Source: Campylobacterota bacterium (GTDB taxonomy: Bacteria; Campylobacterota; Campylobacteria; Campylobacterales; SZUA-545). Taken from it: a stretch of DNA of 36,283 bases. The translations under genes and the position numbers were made by a program. Position 1 is the first letter of the stretch; each line of letters begins with the position of its first letter. The stretch covers positions 1 to 36,283 of the forward strand of contig PWVP01000132.1 of assembly GCA_003561815.1 (NCBI GenBank), in the 5' to 3' direction. The notes below the pieces were generated by a model, which ran no database searches, was not told the DNA's origin, and was given only the letters and a program-made list of their open reading frames with translations. This document shows, one piece after another, positions 24,052 through 32,052 of the stretch.

Positions 24052-25200
24052 TCAGTTAAGGGCGGCACGGATCGCCTCAACCTTATCGGTCTGCTCCCAG
24101 ACAAACCCCTCGTTCTCGCGCCCAAAGTGGCCGTAGGCGGCGCTTTTGTAGTATTGCGGTCGCTTTAGATCCAGCATTGCAATCATCCCGGCCGGATCGA
24201 GGGGGAAGATGGCCCGCACCGCCTGGATAATCCGCTCAGGATCGACCGTGTGGGTGCCGTGGGTGTCGATATCGAGCGCCACCGGCTCGCTGATACCGAT
24301 CACATAGCTGATCGCCACACTCACCCGGCGGCACACCCCCGCTTCGACCAGATTTTTGGCGATATAGCGCGCCATATAGGCGCCACTGCGATCGACTTTG
24401 GTGCCATCTTTTCCACTAAAGGCCCCGCCGCCATGCGGACAGGCGCCGCCGTAGCTATCGACGATGTTCTTTCGCCCGGTCAGGCCCGTATCCGCCTGCG
24501 GCCCGCCAATCACAAAGAGGCCGGTGGGGTTAATCGCCTGGCTAAACCCCTCTGCGCGCAGCTCTTGATCAATCACCGCATCGATCACCTCCGCAGCAAT
24601 CCCCTCGCGAAGCCGCTCGGTCTTAACACTGCGCGCGTGGTGGCTCGAGACGGTCACATGGCGCACCCCGATGGGGCGATCCCCCTCATAGGCTATCACC
24701 ACCTGCGCTTTTCCGTCGGGGCAGAGGTAGGGCAAAATCCCCTCTTTGCGCACCCGGGCCAGTCGCCGGGTGAGCCGGTGGGCGAGCAAGATTGCCAGGG
24801 GCATCCGCTCGGGGGTCTCATCGCAGGCGTAGCCGTAAACCGTCCCCTGATCTCCAGCACCCAGGGTGCCATCCTTATGGGCCACCCCCTGAGCGATATC
24901 GGGGCTCTGTTCGCCCACCGCCAGCAGCACCCCCGCACTGCGGTAGTCAAAGCCGAAGCTGCCATCGGTGTAGCCGATCTCGCGGATGGTATTGCGGGCA
25001 ATCTCGCCAATGGGCGCATACGCGGCGGTGTGGATCTCCCCCCCTACGATACAGAACCCGTTGGAGATCAGAACATCGCACGCCACCCGCGCGTCGGGAT
25101 CCTGTGTCAAAATCGCATCGACCACCGCATCGCTAATCTGATCGGCGATCTTGTCGGGGTGGCCTTCGGTAACCGATTCGGCGGTTATGAGTCGTTGCAT
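24052..25200 (-). CDS. metK: S-adenosylmethionine synthetase MetK
   Basis: MetK makes SAM from methionine and ATP, feeding the methyltransferases KsgA, RlmN and RsmG in this window. Motifs are TAESVTEGHPDKIADQISDA with His14, GAGDQGTVYGYACDET and GGGAFSGKDGTKVDRSGAYM. The length is 382 aa, normal for bacteria. ATG 25200 gives the canonical MQRLITAESVTEGHPDK; the frame is open upstream within aroC, but that is not MetK sequence. The start lies 16 bases inside the aroC 3' end. It is the last gene of the TPR-rnhA-rnc-aroC-metK run. A short inverted repeat (CTTAAC-CTCA-GTTAAG, 24045-24060) covers its stop codon. Confidence 0.96.
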   Translation of the reverse strand: MQRLITAESVTEGHPDKIADQISDAVVDAILTQDPDARVACDVLISNGFCIVGGEIHTAAYAPIGEIARNTIREIGYTDGSFGFDYRSAGVLLAVGEQSPDIAQGVAHKDGTLGAGDQGTVYGYACDETPERMPLAILLAHRLTRRLARVRKEGILPYLCPDGKAQVVIAYEGDRPIGVRHVTVSSHHARSVKTERLREGIAAEVIDAVIDQELRAEGFSQAINPTGLFVIGGPQADTGLTGRKNIVDSYGGACPHGGGAFSGKDGTKVDRSGAYMARYIAKNLVEAGVCRRVSVAISYVIGISEPVALDIDTHGTHTVDPERIIQAVRAIFPLDPAGMIAMLDLKRPQYYKSAAYGHFGRENEGFVWEQTDKVEAIRAALN

Positions 25201-26279
25201 CCGCGCTCCTTGTAAATAGCTTTGAGGTGATCCATGCGGCTGCCCAGGTTCATCAGGGCCATATCGGCCAGCACCAGCGCCACCATCGCCTCCACCACCG
25301 GTACGGCGCGCACCCCCACACAAGGGTCGTGACGCCCCTGGATCGCACACTCTGCCGGCTTGCCGTGGATATCCACCGTCTGCTGGGGCTTAAAGATGGA
25401 CGGGGTGGGCTTAAAGTGCACCCTCAGCTCCAGATCGGCACCGGTACTCACCCCGGCGAGCACCCCGCCCGCATGGTTGCTCTCAAACCCTTCGGGCGTC
25501 ATGGGATCGTTGTTTTCGCTTCCATGAAGGGTGGCCGCCTGGGTGCCCGCTCCGATCTCCACCGCCTTAGCGGCGTTGATCCCCATCAGCGCACCGGCCA
25601 GGGCGCCATCGAGTTTATCATAGAGCGGCTCACCCAGACCCGCTACCATGCCCGTTGCCCGAGCGGCCACCACCGCACCGATGGAGTCGTGCTGCGCTCT
25701 GGCCTGCTCGATCGCCGCCTTCATCGCCGCCTCTGCATCACCATCCAGAGCGAAAATGGCGCTTTTGGCCGCATGGGCGAAATCGAGCCGCGCCGCCTGC
25801 GCCTGGCCCACTGCCATTAACCCCGCCTCCACCGCAATCCCCAGCTCACGGAGCATCAGCTGTGCGATCGCGCCGGCGGCCACCCGCGCAGCACTTTCGC
25901 GGGCGCTGGTGCGACCGCCGCCACGGTGATCGCGAATGCCATATTTGGCCCACCAGCTAAAGTCGCCGTGGCCGGGGCGGAAGAGATTGCGGATATTTTC
26001 GTAATCTTTGCTTTTAGCCGATCGATTGTAGATGACCAGCGCGATGGGCGCACCGGTGCTGACCCCCTCAAACACACCGCTTAAGATCTCCACCGCATCG
26101 GGCTCGTTTCGTTTGGTGCCGTAGGCGTTTCCGCCGGGGCGACGGCGATCGAGCTGCCGCTGGATATAGTCGGTATCCATCACAAGCCCTGCGGGTACGC
26201 CATCGACCACGCAGCCGATCGCCGCACCGTGCGACTCCCCAAAGGTGCTCATGCTAAAGCGCGTGCCAAAACGGTTCAC
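25185..26279 (-). CDS. aroC: Chorismate synthase AroC
   Basis: AroC converts EPSP to chorismate, the last shared step of aromatic amino acid synthesis, with reduced FMN. TFGESHGAAIGCVVDGVPAG opens the protein. RRPGGNAYGTKRNEPD, GHGDFSWWAKYGIRDHRGGGRTSARESAARVAAGA and GSENNDPM are standard family blocks. The length is 364 aa. The GTG start at 26279 is supported by its 4-base GTGA overlap with the rnc stop. The rnhA-rnc-aroC order corresponds to HP0661-HP0663 of H. pylori. Confidence 0.96.
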   Translation of the reverse strand: MNRFGTRFSMSTFGESHGAAIGCVVDGVPAGLVMDTDYIQRQLDRRRPGGNAYGTKRNEPDAVEILSGVFEGVSTGAPIALVIYNRSAKSKDYENIRNLFRPGHGDFSWWAKYGIRDHRGGGRTSARESAARVAAGAIAQLMLRELGIAVEAGLMAVGQAQAARLDFAHAAKSAIFALDGDAEAAMKAAIEQARAQHDSIGAVVAARATGMVAGLGEPLYDKLDGALAGALMGINAAKAVEIGAGTQAATLHGSENNDPMTPEGFESNHAGGVLAGVSTGADLELRVHFKPTPSIFKPQQTVDIHGKPAECAIQGRHDPCVGVRAVPVVEAMVALVLADMALMNLGSRMDHLKAIYKERGCNDS

Positions 26280-26956
26280 TTCTTCTCCTTTAAAAGCGCC
26301 TGCAGCGCCGCTTTGGCCGCCGCCTGCTGGGCGCTCTTTTTGCTGCCGCCCTTGCCGGTTGCCACCTCCTCATCGGCGATCGAGAGCACAATCTCAAACT
26401 CTTTTTGGTGATCAGGACCCACGGCAGCGACCACCCGGTACTCCGGAATCACCCCAAAGCGCGCCTGCGTCACCTCCTGAAGCCGGGTCTTGTAGTCGGT
26501 GATCAGATCATCGGGCCGAATCTCAGGAAAGCAGCGCTCGAGCACTCTTAGTGCCGCTTTGCGTGCTGGCTGCAGCCCCCCATCGAGATAGATCGCCCCA
26601 ATCACCGCCTCAAAGGCGTTGGAGAGGATAGAGGGCTTATCGCGCCCACGGTTGTGCTCCTCTGCCGCCGAGAGGTGGATATGGCGGCCCAGATGAAGCG
26701 CCTGGGCCAGGCGGGCGAAGGAGCGCTCATTGACCAGCGCCGCGCGCAGCTTGGAGAGATCCCCCTCCGGTGCATCGGGCAGCTTATGGTAGAGGTACTC
26801 CCCCACAATCAGATCCAGCACCGCATCGCCGAGAAACTCCAGCCGCTCATTATCGGCTCCCCCTTTGCAGCTGCGATGCCGCAAAGCGGTCTCCAGAAGT
26901 GCCGGCTTCTCAAACAGATAGCCCACCGCCTGCTGCAGCGTGGCAATGCTCTCCAT
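26276..26956 (-). CDS. rnc: Ribonuclease III
   Basis: RNase III cleaves double-stranded RNA in rRNA processing and mRNA turnover. The catalytic signature NERLEFLGDAVLDL is at residues 36-49 with the conserved acidic residues, and the second acidic region SNAFEAVIGAIYLDGG is intact. A double-stranded RNA-binding domain fills about 150-226 (DYKTRLQEVTQARFG and KGGSKKSAQQAAAKAAL). The length of 226 aa is normal. It lies 22 bases after rnhA. Confidence 0.96.
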   Translation of the reverse strand: MESIATLQQAVGYLFEKPALLETALRHRSCKGGADNERLEFLGDAVLDLIVGEYLYHKLPDAPEGDLSKLRAALVNERSFARLAQALHLGRHIHLSAAEEHNRGRDKPSILSNAFEAVIGAIYLDGGLQPARKAALRVLERCFPEIRPDDLITDYKTRLQEVTQARFGVIPEYRVVAAVGPDHQKEFEIVLSIADEEVATGKGGSKKSAQQAAAKAALQALLKEKK

Positions 26957-26978
26957 CCTCTAGACTCCTTCTTCTAAG

Positions 26979-27404
26979 CTAGCGGGCACGAACCGCCTCG
27001 GCCTCAGCTCTGGCGATCGCATCGCACCGCTCGTTCTCCGCATGGCCATCGTGACCGCGCACCCAGTTGGCCTCTACGCGGTGGGGGTGCGCACACACCT
27101 CGTACGCCTGCCAGAGATCGGGGTTTTTCACCCGGGCAAAGTTGCGCTTTCGCCACCCGGCCAGCCACTCGTTGATTCCGCGTACCACATAGGTGCTATC
27201 ACTAAAGAGCGTCACCTCGCACGGCTCTTTGAGCACCTTGAGCGCCTCAATCACCGCCAGAAGCTCCATGCGGTTATTGGTGGTGTGCGCTTCACGCCCC
27301 TTAAGGGTGCGCTCCTTATCGCCATAACGCAAAATCGCGCACCAGCCGCCAGGGCCGGGGTTGCCCAGCGCGCTACCATCAGTAAAAAGCTGCACTGGCT
27401 TCAT
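26979..27404 (-). CDS. rnhA: Ribonuclease HI
   Basis: RNase HI degrades the RNA strand of RNA-DNA hybrids. The DEDD active site is complete: Asp9 in LFTDGSALGNPGPGGW, Glu47 in NNRMELLAV, Asp69 in LFSDSTYVV and Asp128 in ERCDAIAR, with His118 in VRGHDGHAENE. The length of 141 aa is slightly shorter than E. coli (155 aa). The start lies 26 bases within the end of the upstream TPR gene. Confidence 0.96.
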   Translation of the reverse strand: MKPVQLFTDGSALGNPGPGGWCAILRYGDKERTLKGREAHTTNNRMELLAVIEALKVLKEPCEVTLFSDSTYVVRGINEWLAGWRKRNFARVKNPDLWQAYEVCAHPHRVEANWVRGHDGHAENERCDAIARAEAEAVRAR

Positions 27405-28428
27405 GGCCCCCCTCCGATCGTGCCGTTAAGATCGGCTGCACGCGGGCCGTACCCACCGCCATACAGCCTGGACAGCGGTGAAAGTAGAGCGGATACTCCC
27501 CCATGCACTCGCTACAGATATACTCAAACTCCAGATCCGCCATCTCGCGCTTTTCGCCCAGTGCAATCAGAAGCGAGAACTCAAACACCTCACTCTCGCT
27601 TGCAGCATCGATCCACCCTTTGGCGGTGTAGAGCTGACGCAAGAAGGGGTGCTTGCACGCCTCGGTCTCATTGAAGCGATCACGGGGCAGCCGCCAGAAG
27701 AGATCCATCGCCGCCTTGGCGCGGGATGCATCCACCTGCCGCCACGCTTCGCCCACATGGGTGTTGAAGAAAAACTCCAGCACCTGACGGCTCAAAAAGG
27801 GGGCCCGCTGCCATAGGGCCAGTAGCCGCTCGCGTTTATGCTCATCGCTCAAAGCGGCACTGGAGACGATCGATCCCGCCTGCAAAAAGGCCCGCGCACG
27901 GGTCGTATCCCGCCCCAGCTCCTCTAGCGCCTCTAGCACCTCCAAAGCCGCATTAAACTCCCGCATCTGCTCATAGATCACCAGCAAAATCTCCAGCGCC
28001 TCGGGGTTGCGCGCCTTGATCTTTAGCGCATCGAGCAGAATGTCACGGCTGCGCTTCATAAAGCCCGCTTTATGGTAGGTGCGCCCCAAAAGCACCATCA
28101 CATCAACACGCACTGATTTGTTGGCCAGAATCTCCAAGAGCGCCAGATAGATCTTAATCGCCTCGCTATACTCGCCGCTTTTGTAGTAGATGGAGGCGAG
28201 CAGCATCAGCGAATCGGTGGAGTCTGGCTGCAGACTCAGTACACTTTTATAGTCGCGCGCCTTACGATCGGCCTCAAACCGCGAAAGAAAGCGGCTGAGC
28301 TTTTTGTCCTGATCCCGTCTGCGCAGAAGCCCCCACCAGTAGTTGGCCAGCGCCACCACCGCCACCACCAGCAGCAGCATCGCCACACTAAAGAGCGGAT
28401 GGCGATGATCGATAAAGAGAAACTCCAC
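27379..28428 (-). CDS. Membrane-anchored TPR protein with C-terminal Cys4 zinc ribbon (LapB-like)
   Basis: The protein has 349 aa in three parts. An N-terminal membrane helix (about 15-34) is followed by a charged linker. TPR-like helical repeats cover about 60-270, for example SLMLLASIYYKSGEYSEAIKIY and VMVLLGRTYHKAGFMKRSRDIL. A C-terminal rubredoxin-like knuckle has Cys305, Cys308, Cys319 and Cys322 (CSEC and CPGC). This is the layout of E. coli LapB/YciM, which controls LPS synthesis by delivering LpxC to FtsH. A homologue lies beside rnhA in H. pylori. LapB function is inference from architecture. The GTG start at 28428 has AAGGGGTGG upstream, and a -10 box lies at 28459-28464. Confidence 0.8.
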   Translation of the reverse strand: MEFLFIDHRHPLFSVAMLLLVVAVVALANYWWGLLRRRDQDKKLSRFLSRFEADRKARDYKSVLSLQPDSTDSLMLLASIYYKSGEYSEAIKIYLALLEILANKSVRVDVMVLLGRTYHKAGFMKRSRDILLDALKIKARNPEALEILLVIYEQMREFNAALEVLEALEELGRDTTRARAFLQAGSIVSSAALSDEHKRERLLALWQRAPFLSRQVLEFFFNTHVGEAWRQVDASRAKAAMDLFWRLPRDRFNETEACKHPFLRQLYTAKGWIDAASESEVFEFSLLIALGEKREMADLEFEYICSECMGEYPLYFHRCPGCMAVGTARVQPILTARSEGGHEASAAFY

Positions 28429-28458
28429 GAGCCCACCCCTTGCGGCTAAAATGGGGAG

Positions 28459-28464
28459 ATTATA
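28459..28464 (-). promoter_or_regulatory. Putative -10 box of the TPR-rnhA-rnc-aroC-metK operon
   Basis: TATAAT on the minus strand, 30 bases before the GTG start of the TPR gene. No clear -35 is seen. It lies 41 bases from the divergent dnaG -10 box. Confidence 0.5.
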
Positions 28465-28505
28465 TCGCAGGGTGTGTTAGAGCGCAGGTTTTGGCCCCGG
28501 TGGCG

Positions 28506-28511
28506 TATAAT
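28506..28511 (+). promoter_or_regulatory. Putative -10 box of dnaG, 7 nt before the start codon
   Basis: TATAAT is followed by GGGCTCT and then the ATG at 28519. A transcript started from this box would begin at or next to the start codon, predicting a leaderless dnaG mRNA. No Shine-Dalgarno sequence precedes the ATG. The box also contains an alternative in-frame ATG (28510). Confidence 0.5.
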
Positions 28512-28518
28512 GGGCTCT

Positions 28519-30177
28519 ATGATCAAACAGGACTCAATCGAAGCGCTTAAAGCCCGGCTCGATATTGTCGAGGTGATCGGCAGCTATATCGAGCTCAAGC
28601 GCGCCGGTAGCACCTATAAGGGGTGCTGCCCCTTTCATGAGGAGCGCACACCCAGTTTTAATGTCAATCCCCAAAAGGGGTTTTACCACTGCTTTGGGTG
28701 CAAAGCGGGCGGGGATGTGATCCGGTTTGTCCAGGAGCATGAGCGCCTGGGCTTTAACGAAGCGGTGGAGAAGCTTGCCAGAGAGTACAACTTCGCCCTT
28801 GAGTTTGAGCAGGGCAGCCACGCTCCCAAGCCTAAAAACACCGCCCTTGTGGCGCTCAACCGGCTCTTTGTCGATACGCTGGGCCACCACCCCGAAGCGG
28901 CGGCCTACCTGCGCGATCGCGGCATCAGCGATGCGATGATTGAGCGCTTTGAGATCGGCTACGCCCCCGAAAGCCGCACACAGCTAGCCCGGCTTAGCCA
29001 GGAGAAGATCCCGCTACCCATGGCGATCGAGGCGGGGGGCTTTAGTGAGGGGGAGGGGGGCCGCCCCTACCCCCGCTTTATCGATCGGGTCACCTTCCCG
29101 ATCCATAATCCGCAGGGGGTGCTGGTGGGCTTTGGCGGGCGCACCCTGGGCAACCATCCGGCCAAATATGTCAACTCCGCACAGAGTGCGCTCTTTAATA
29201 AGTCGCGGCTGCTCTATGCCTACCACCTGGCCCGCGATCGGGTGCTCAAAACGAAGCGGCTGATTGTCGCCGAGGGGTATCTGGATGTGGTGATGCTCCA
29301 CCAGGCGGGCTTTGGTGAGGCGGTGGCCAGTCTGGGTACGGCCCTGACCGAGGGGCATCTGCCCCTGATCAAACGGCTGGATAATCCGGCGGTGATACTC
29401 GCCTACGATGGCGATAGTGCAGGCATCACCGCCGCCTACAAGGCGGCCACGCTTCTCTCGGCCCACGGCTTTAAGGGGGGGGTGGTGCTCTTTGAGGAGG
29501 GGCTCGATCCGGCCGACATGGTCAAAAACGGCCAGATCGAAGCGCTCAAAGCGCTGTTTGAGGGGGCTAAGCCCTTTGCCCACTTCGTGATCGATCGCCT
29601 GATTGAGGAGGCGATGGGCGAGTATGGGGGGCCAGAGGGGCGCGAGCAGGCGCGAAAACGGGTAGGGGCGTATCTCAATACCCTGGGCGCCCTCTCGGCG
29701 GAAGGGTTTGCCCACTACGCGGCCAGCCAGCTTGGAACCGATGTGCGCTATCTAAAGCCCCGATCGCAAGGGCGGCTCGCCCCCAGCAACAGCAGTCGCG
29801 CAGAGGGGGATCTCACCGAGCTGAGCGTCATTAAGACACTGCTTTTAGAGCCGGGGCTCTCTGAGGGGCTGATCGACTATCTGGATATCGGCCTCTTTGA
29901 GCGCCACGCGCAGCTCTTTGCGCTTATTGGGAGCGACCCCAACGAGCACGGTGAGCTGCGTGAACTTTTAAGCGATGATCGCATCCTGCCTCTAAGCGAG
30001 GAGGAGCTTCGCCAAAAGATCCGCCACCTGAGTATTGCACTGCTAAGGCGGCAGATGCGCCGTATCCGCACTATGCCGGGGGATTTTACGACCAAAAGCT
30101 TCCGGCTACGAAAGCTCCAGTCGGCACTCACGCAGCTTGAGCGCGGCCGACTGCTGCTGTGGGGCAGCTGGGACTAA
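28519..30177 (+). CDS. dnaG: DNA primase DnaG
   Basis: DnaG lays down RNA primers at the replication fork. The N-terminal zinc-binding domain has Cys37, His40, Cys58 and Cys61 (CCPFHEE and HCFGCKAGGD). The polymerase/Toprim core shows VGFGGRTLG, KSRLLYAYHLARD, VAEGYLDVVMLHQ and LAYDGDSAGITAAYKA, with its metal-binding acids. The C-terminal helicase-interaction region is short. The length is 552 aa, normal for the phylum. ATG 28519 gives MIKQDSIEALKARLDIVEVIGSYI, the expected start; longer in-frame starts (28474, 28510) would overlap the promoter. Its TAA stop overlaps the convergent outer membrane protein gene in CTAA. Confidence 0.94.
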   Translation: MIKQDSIEALKARLDIVEVIGSYIELKRAGSTYKGCCPFHEERTPSFNVNPQKGFYHCFGCKAGGDVIRFVQEHERLGFNEAVEKLAREYNFALEFEQGSHAPKPKNTALVALNRLFVDTLGHHPEAAAYLRDRGISDAMIERFEIGYAPESRTQLARLSQEKIPLPMAIEAGGFSEGEGGRPYPRFIDRVTFPIHNPQGVLVGFGGRTLGNHPAKYVNSAQSALFNKSRLLYAYHLARDRVLKTKRLIVAEGYLDVVMLHQAGFGEAVASLGTALTEGHLPLIKRLDNPAVILAYDGDSAGITAAYKAATLLSAHGFKGGVVLFEEGLDPADMVKNGQIEALKALFEGAKPFAHFVIDRLIEEAMGEYGGPEGREQARKRVGAYLNTLGALSAEGFAHYAASQLGTDVRYLKPRSQGRLAPSNSSRAEGDLTELSVIKTLLLEPGLSEGLIDYLDIGLFERHAQLFALIGSDPNEHGELRELLSDDRILPLSEEELRQKIRHLSIALLRRQMRRIRTMPGDFTTKSFRLRKLQSALTQLERGRLLLWGSWD

Positions 30178-30920
30178 AAGCGCAGCGCCGCCCCCATAAA
30201 GAGACCACCTACTGTCACATCGGCGTCGGCATCCACCCCGCTTAGACCATCGATATCGATCTTCTGGGTTCGATAGCCCGCCTCAATCGCCAGATCCACA
30301 ATCAGGCTCAACGGCACCCAGCTCACCGTCAAACGGCTGTCGCTAAAGCTTGAGCCGCTGTAGCGGATCATCTTCGTATCCGCCTCAAGCGTCACACCGG
30401 TGCCCGGAATCGGCACCGCCACAGCCAGATAGCCCACCGGCAGCACAAAGTCCAGATCGGTCTTCTCGCTCTGCCCTACACTGCTCATCGCCAACTCACC
30501 GTCAAAGAGCTTCGCCCCCAGGCCAAAGTCGATGCTCACCAGCGGCAGTGGAAAGCCCCAGTAGAGCAGCACATCGGTCTGGGTGAGATCCAGCGTGGTG
30601 TCTGCGTCCACTCCAAAGGTCTCATCGCCAAACGCGATTGTCTGCTTGGCCGATCCATCGAAGCTCAGACTGCTTCGCTCCAGACGCAGATTGGGGATCA
30701 CCGGAACGGGGTGGTTAAGATAGGCCCACATATAGAGGCTGTTTTCAGAGGAGAGGCCCGCATCCCGCTTGAGATTAAAGGCATCGCCTTCGTACTGTGC
30801 GTCACCGGAGGGCTCTGCCGACCAGATCCCCATCCCGGCACCAAAACCTAAAAACTCCGCCTGGGCGGCGCTGGCTAGCAGACCACTAAGGGCCAGGCCC
30901 GCTATAAACTTTCTCATCAT
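30174..30920 (-). CDS. Outer membrane beta-barrel protein, TIGR04219-like
   Basis: This is an exported protein of 248 aa. A signal peptide (MRKFIAGLALSGLLASAAQA) is followed by EFLGFGAGMGIWSAEPSG, resembling the TIGR04219 family of outer membrane proteins. The remainder is a series of alternating amphipathic strands and ends in the aromatic MGAALRF, the usual beta-barrel C-terminus. Function is unknown. Two adjacent ATGs (30920 and 30917) share one AAGGAG. It is transcribed away from tRNA-Ala and converges on dnaG with a 4-base overlap. Confidence 0.8.
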   Translation of the reverse strand: MMRKFIAGLALSGLLASAAQAEFLGFGAGMGIWSAEPSGDAQYEGDAFNLKRDAGLSSENSLYMWAYLNHPVPVIPNLRLERSSLSFDGSAKQTIAFGDETFGVDADTTLDLTQTDVLLYWGFPLPLVSIDFGLGAKLFDGELAMSSVGQSEKTDLDFVLPVGYLAVAVPIPGTGVTLEADTKMIRYSGSSFSDSRLTVSWVPLSLIVDLAIEAGYRTQKIDIDGLSGVDADADVTVGGLFMGAALRF

Positions 30921-30967
30921 CCCTCTCCTTTTTGGTTTGGATTCAAACTTCTTTAAGCCTAAATCGT

Positions 30968-30973
30968 TAAAAT
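30968..30973 (+). promoter_or_regulatory. Possible -10 box for tRNA-Ala
   Basis: TAAAAT lies 18 bases before the tRNA 5' end in an AT-rich patch (30941-30975). No good -35 is visible at standard spacing (TTCAAA at 30942 is 20 bases away). Confidence 0.35.
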
Positions 30974-30991
30974 TTCGGCCTCACAACTTGT

Positions 30992-31067
30992 GGGGCTATA
31001 GCTCAGCTGGGAGAGCGCCTGCATGGCATGCAGGAGGTCAGCGGTTCGATCCCGCTTAGCTCCACCA
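30992..31067 (+). tRNA. tRNA-Ala(GGC)
   Basis: A full cloverleaf can be folded by hand. The acceptor stem pairs GGGGCTA with TAGCTCC (one G-T). The D arm is GCTC-AGCTGGGA-GAGC. The anticodon arm is CCTGC-ATGGCAT-GCAGG with anticodon GGC at positions 34-36, reading the Ala codon GCC. The T arm is AGCGG-TTCGATC-CCGCT. CCA is encoded in the DNA. The discriminator base A and G-rich acceptor fit alanine, although the G3-U70 pair should be verified by a tRNA tool. Confidence 0.96.
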
Positions 31068-31086
31068 ACTCACCCCGATCTTAACA

Positions 31087-32007
31087 CTAACGATTTCCAT
31101 CTAACCAGACCATGATCCCCTTTTGGGCGTGGAGGCGGTTTTCCGCTTCGGTAAAGATGGTCTCTGCGTGGGCCTCGAAGGTCTCTTCGCTCACCTCTTC
31201 GCCCCGGTGGGCCGGCAGACAGTGCAGAAAGAGTGCGCCCTCTTTGGCCAGCGCCATCAGCGACTCATCCACCGTAAAGCCGGCGAAATCTGTAAGCCGT
31301 TTTTCGTTTTCGGCCTCCTGACCCATGCTGGTCCAGACATCGGTGGTGACCACGGTGGCCCCGCTAACCACCGCCTTTGGGTCGTGGCCGTAACGGATGA
31401 TCGCGCCACTGCTTTTGGCAAAGCTCTCGGCCATCTGCACCCACCGATCGGGCAGCTCATACCCTTTGGGCGTGGCGATTCGCAGCTCAAAGCCCAGCTT
31501 GGCCGCGAGCATCAACCAGCTGGCCGCCATGTTGTTCCCATCGCCGATCCAGGCGACCACTGCCCCCTCGGCACACCCTCGCTCCTGCATCGTCATATAG
31601 TCCGCCATCAGCTGCACCGGATGAAAATCGTCACTCAGGCCGTTGATCACCGGCACAGGCGAGTGGGCGGCAAACTCCTCAAGCCGGGCGTGCTCAAAGG
31701 TGCGAATCATCACCATATCGCACATGCGGCCAATCACCCGGGCGGTATCTTTCATCGGCTCACCGCGTCCGAGCTGAATATCGCGGCTGGAGAGAAAGAG
31801 CGGATGCATCCCCAGCTGCCGTGCGCCCACCTCGAAGCTGACCCGGGTGCGGGTGGAGGACTTTTCAAAGATCATCGCGAGTGTTTTGCCGCTCATCAGT
31901 GGTTTAGCCTGGCCCGCTTTGAGATCGGCTTTGAGCCGGTGGGCGATGGAGAGCATCTCCAAAAGCTCCTCTTTTGAGAAGTCTTTAAGCCCTAAAAAGT
32001 GTCGCAT
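31087..32007 (-). CDS. argF: Ornithine carbamoyltransferase
   Basis: ArgF joins carbamoyl phosphate to ornithine to form citrulline in arginine synthesis. The carbamoyl phosphate motif SSTRTRVSFEVG is at about 50-61. SDDFHPVQLMADYMTM and the catalytic LHCLPAHRGEEVSEE are present. ATG 32007 gives 306 aa starting MRHFLGLKDFSKEEL with GAGG 8 bases upstream; a GTG at 32025 is in frame but would overlap that binding site. It follows hemB by 45 bases on the same strand. In C. jejuni argF-hemB likewise lie together, divergent from ribA. Confidence 0.96.
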   Translation of the reverse strand: MRHFLGLKDFSKEELLEMLSIAHRLKADLKAGQAKPLMSGKTLAMIFEKSSTRTRVSFEVGARQLGMHPLFLSSRDIQLGRGEPMKDTARVIGRMCDMVMIRTFEHARLEEFAAHSPVPVINGLSDDFHPVQLMADYMTMQERGCAEGAVVAWIGDGNNMAASWLMLAAKLGFELRIATPKGYELPDRWVQMAESFAKSSGAIIRYGHDPKAVVSGATVVTTDVWTSMGQEAENEKRLTDFAGFTVDESLMALAKEGALFLHCLPAHRGEEVSEETFEAHAETIFTEAENRLHAQKGIMVWLDGNR

Positions 32008-32052
32008 TCTGGTTTCCTCACTCAAAATAGAAGCGCTAAGTCTATCACAAAC

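Noticed and set aside
24045..24060. Inverted repeat CTTAAC-CTCA-GTTAAG at the metK stop as a terminator or operator
   Set aside because: The stem is short and AT-rich, lacks a T-run and overlaps the coding end; too weak to list as a regulatory feature.
24250..25215. Long open frame antisense to metK (321 codons)
   Set aside because: MetK is unambiguous on the other strand; the antisense product shows no domain, and its His/Arg/Gly-rich content is typical of shadow frames.
29014..29715. Open frame antisense to dnaG (233 codons)
   Set aside because: No motifs, no ribosome binding site, and it lies opposite the Toprim core of DnaG.
31021..31035. Palindrome CCTGCATGGCATGCAGG
   Set aside because: It is the anticodon arm of tRNA-Ala, not an independent element.
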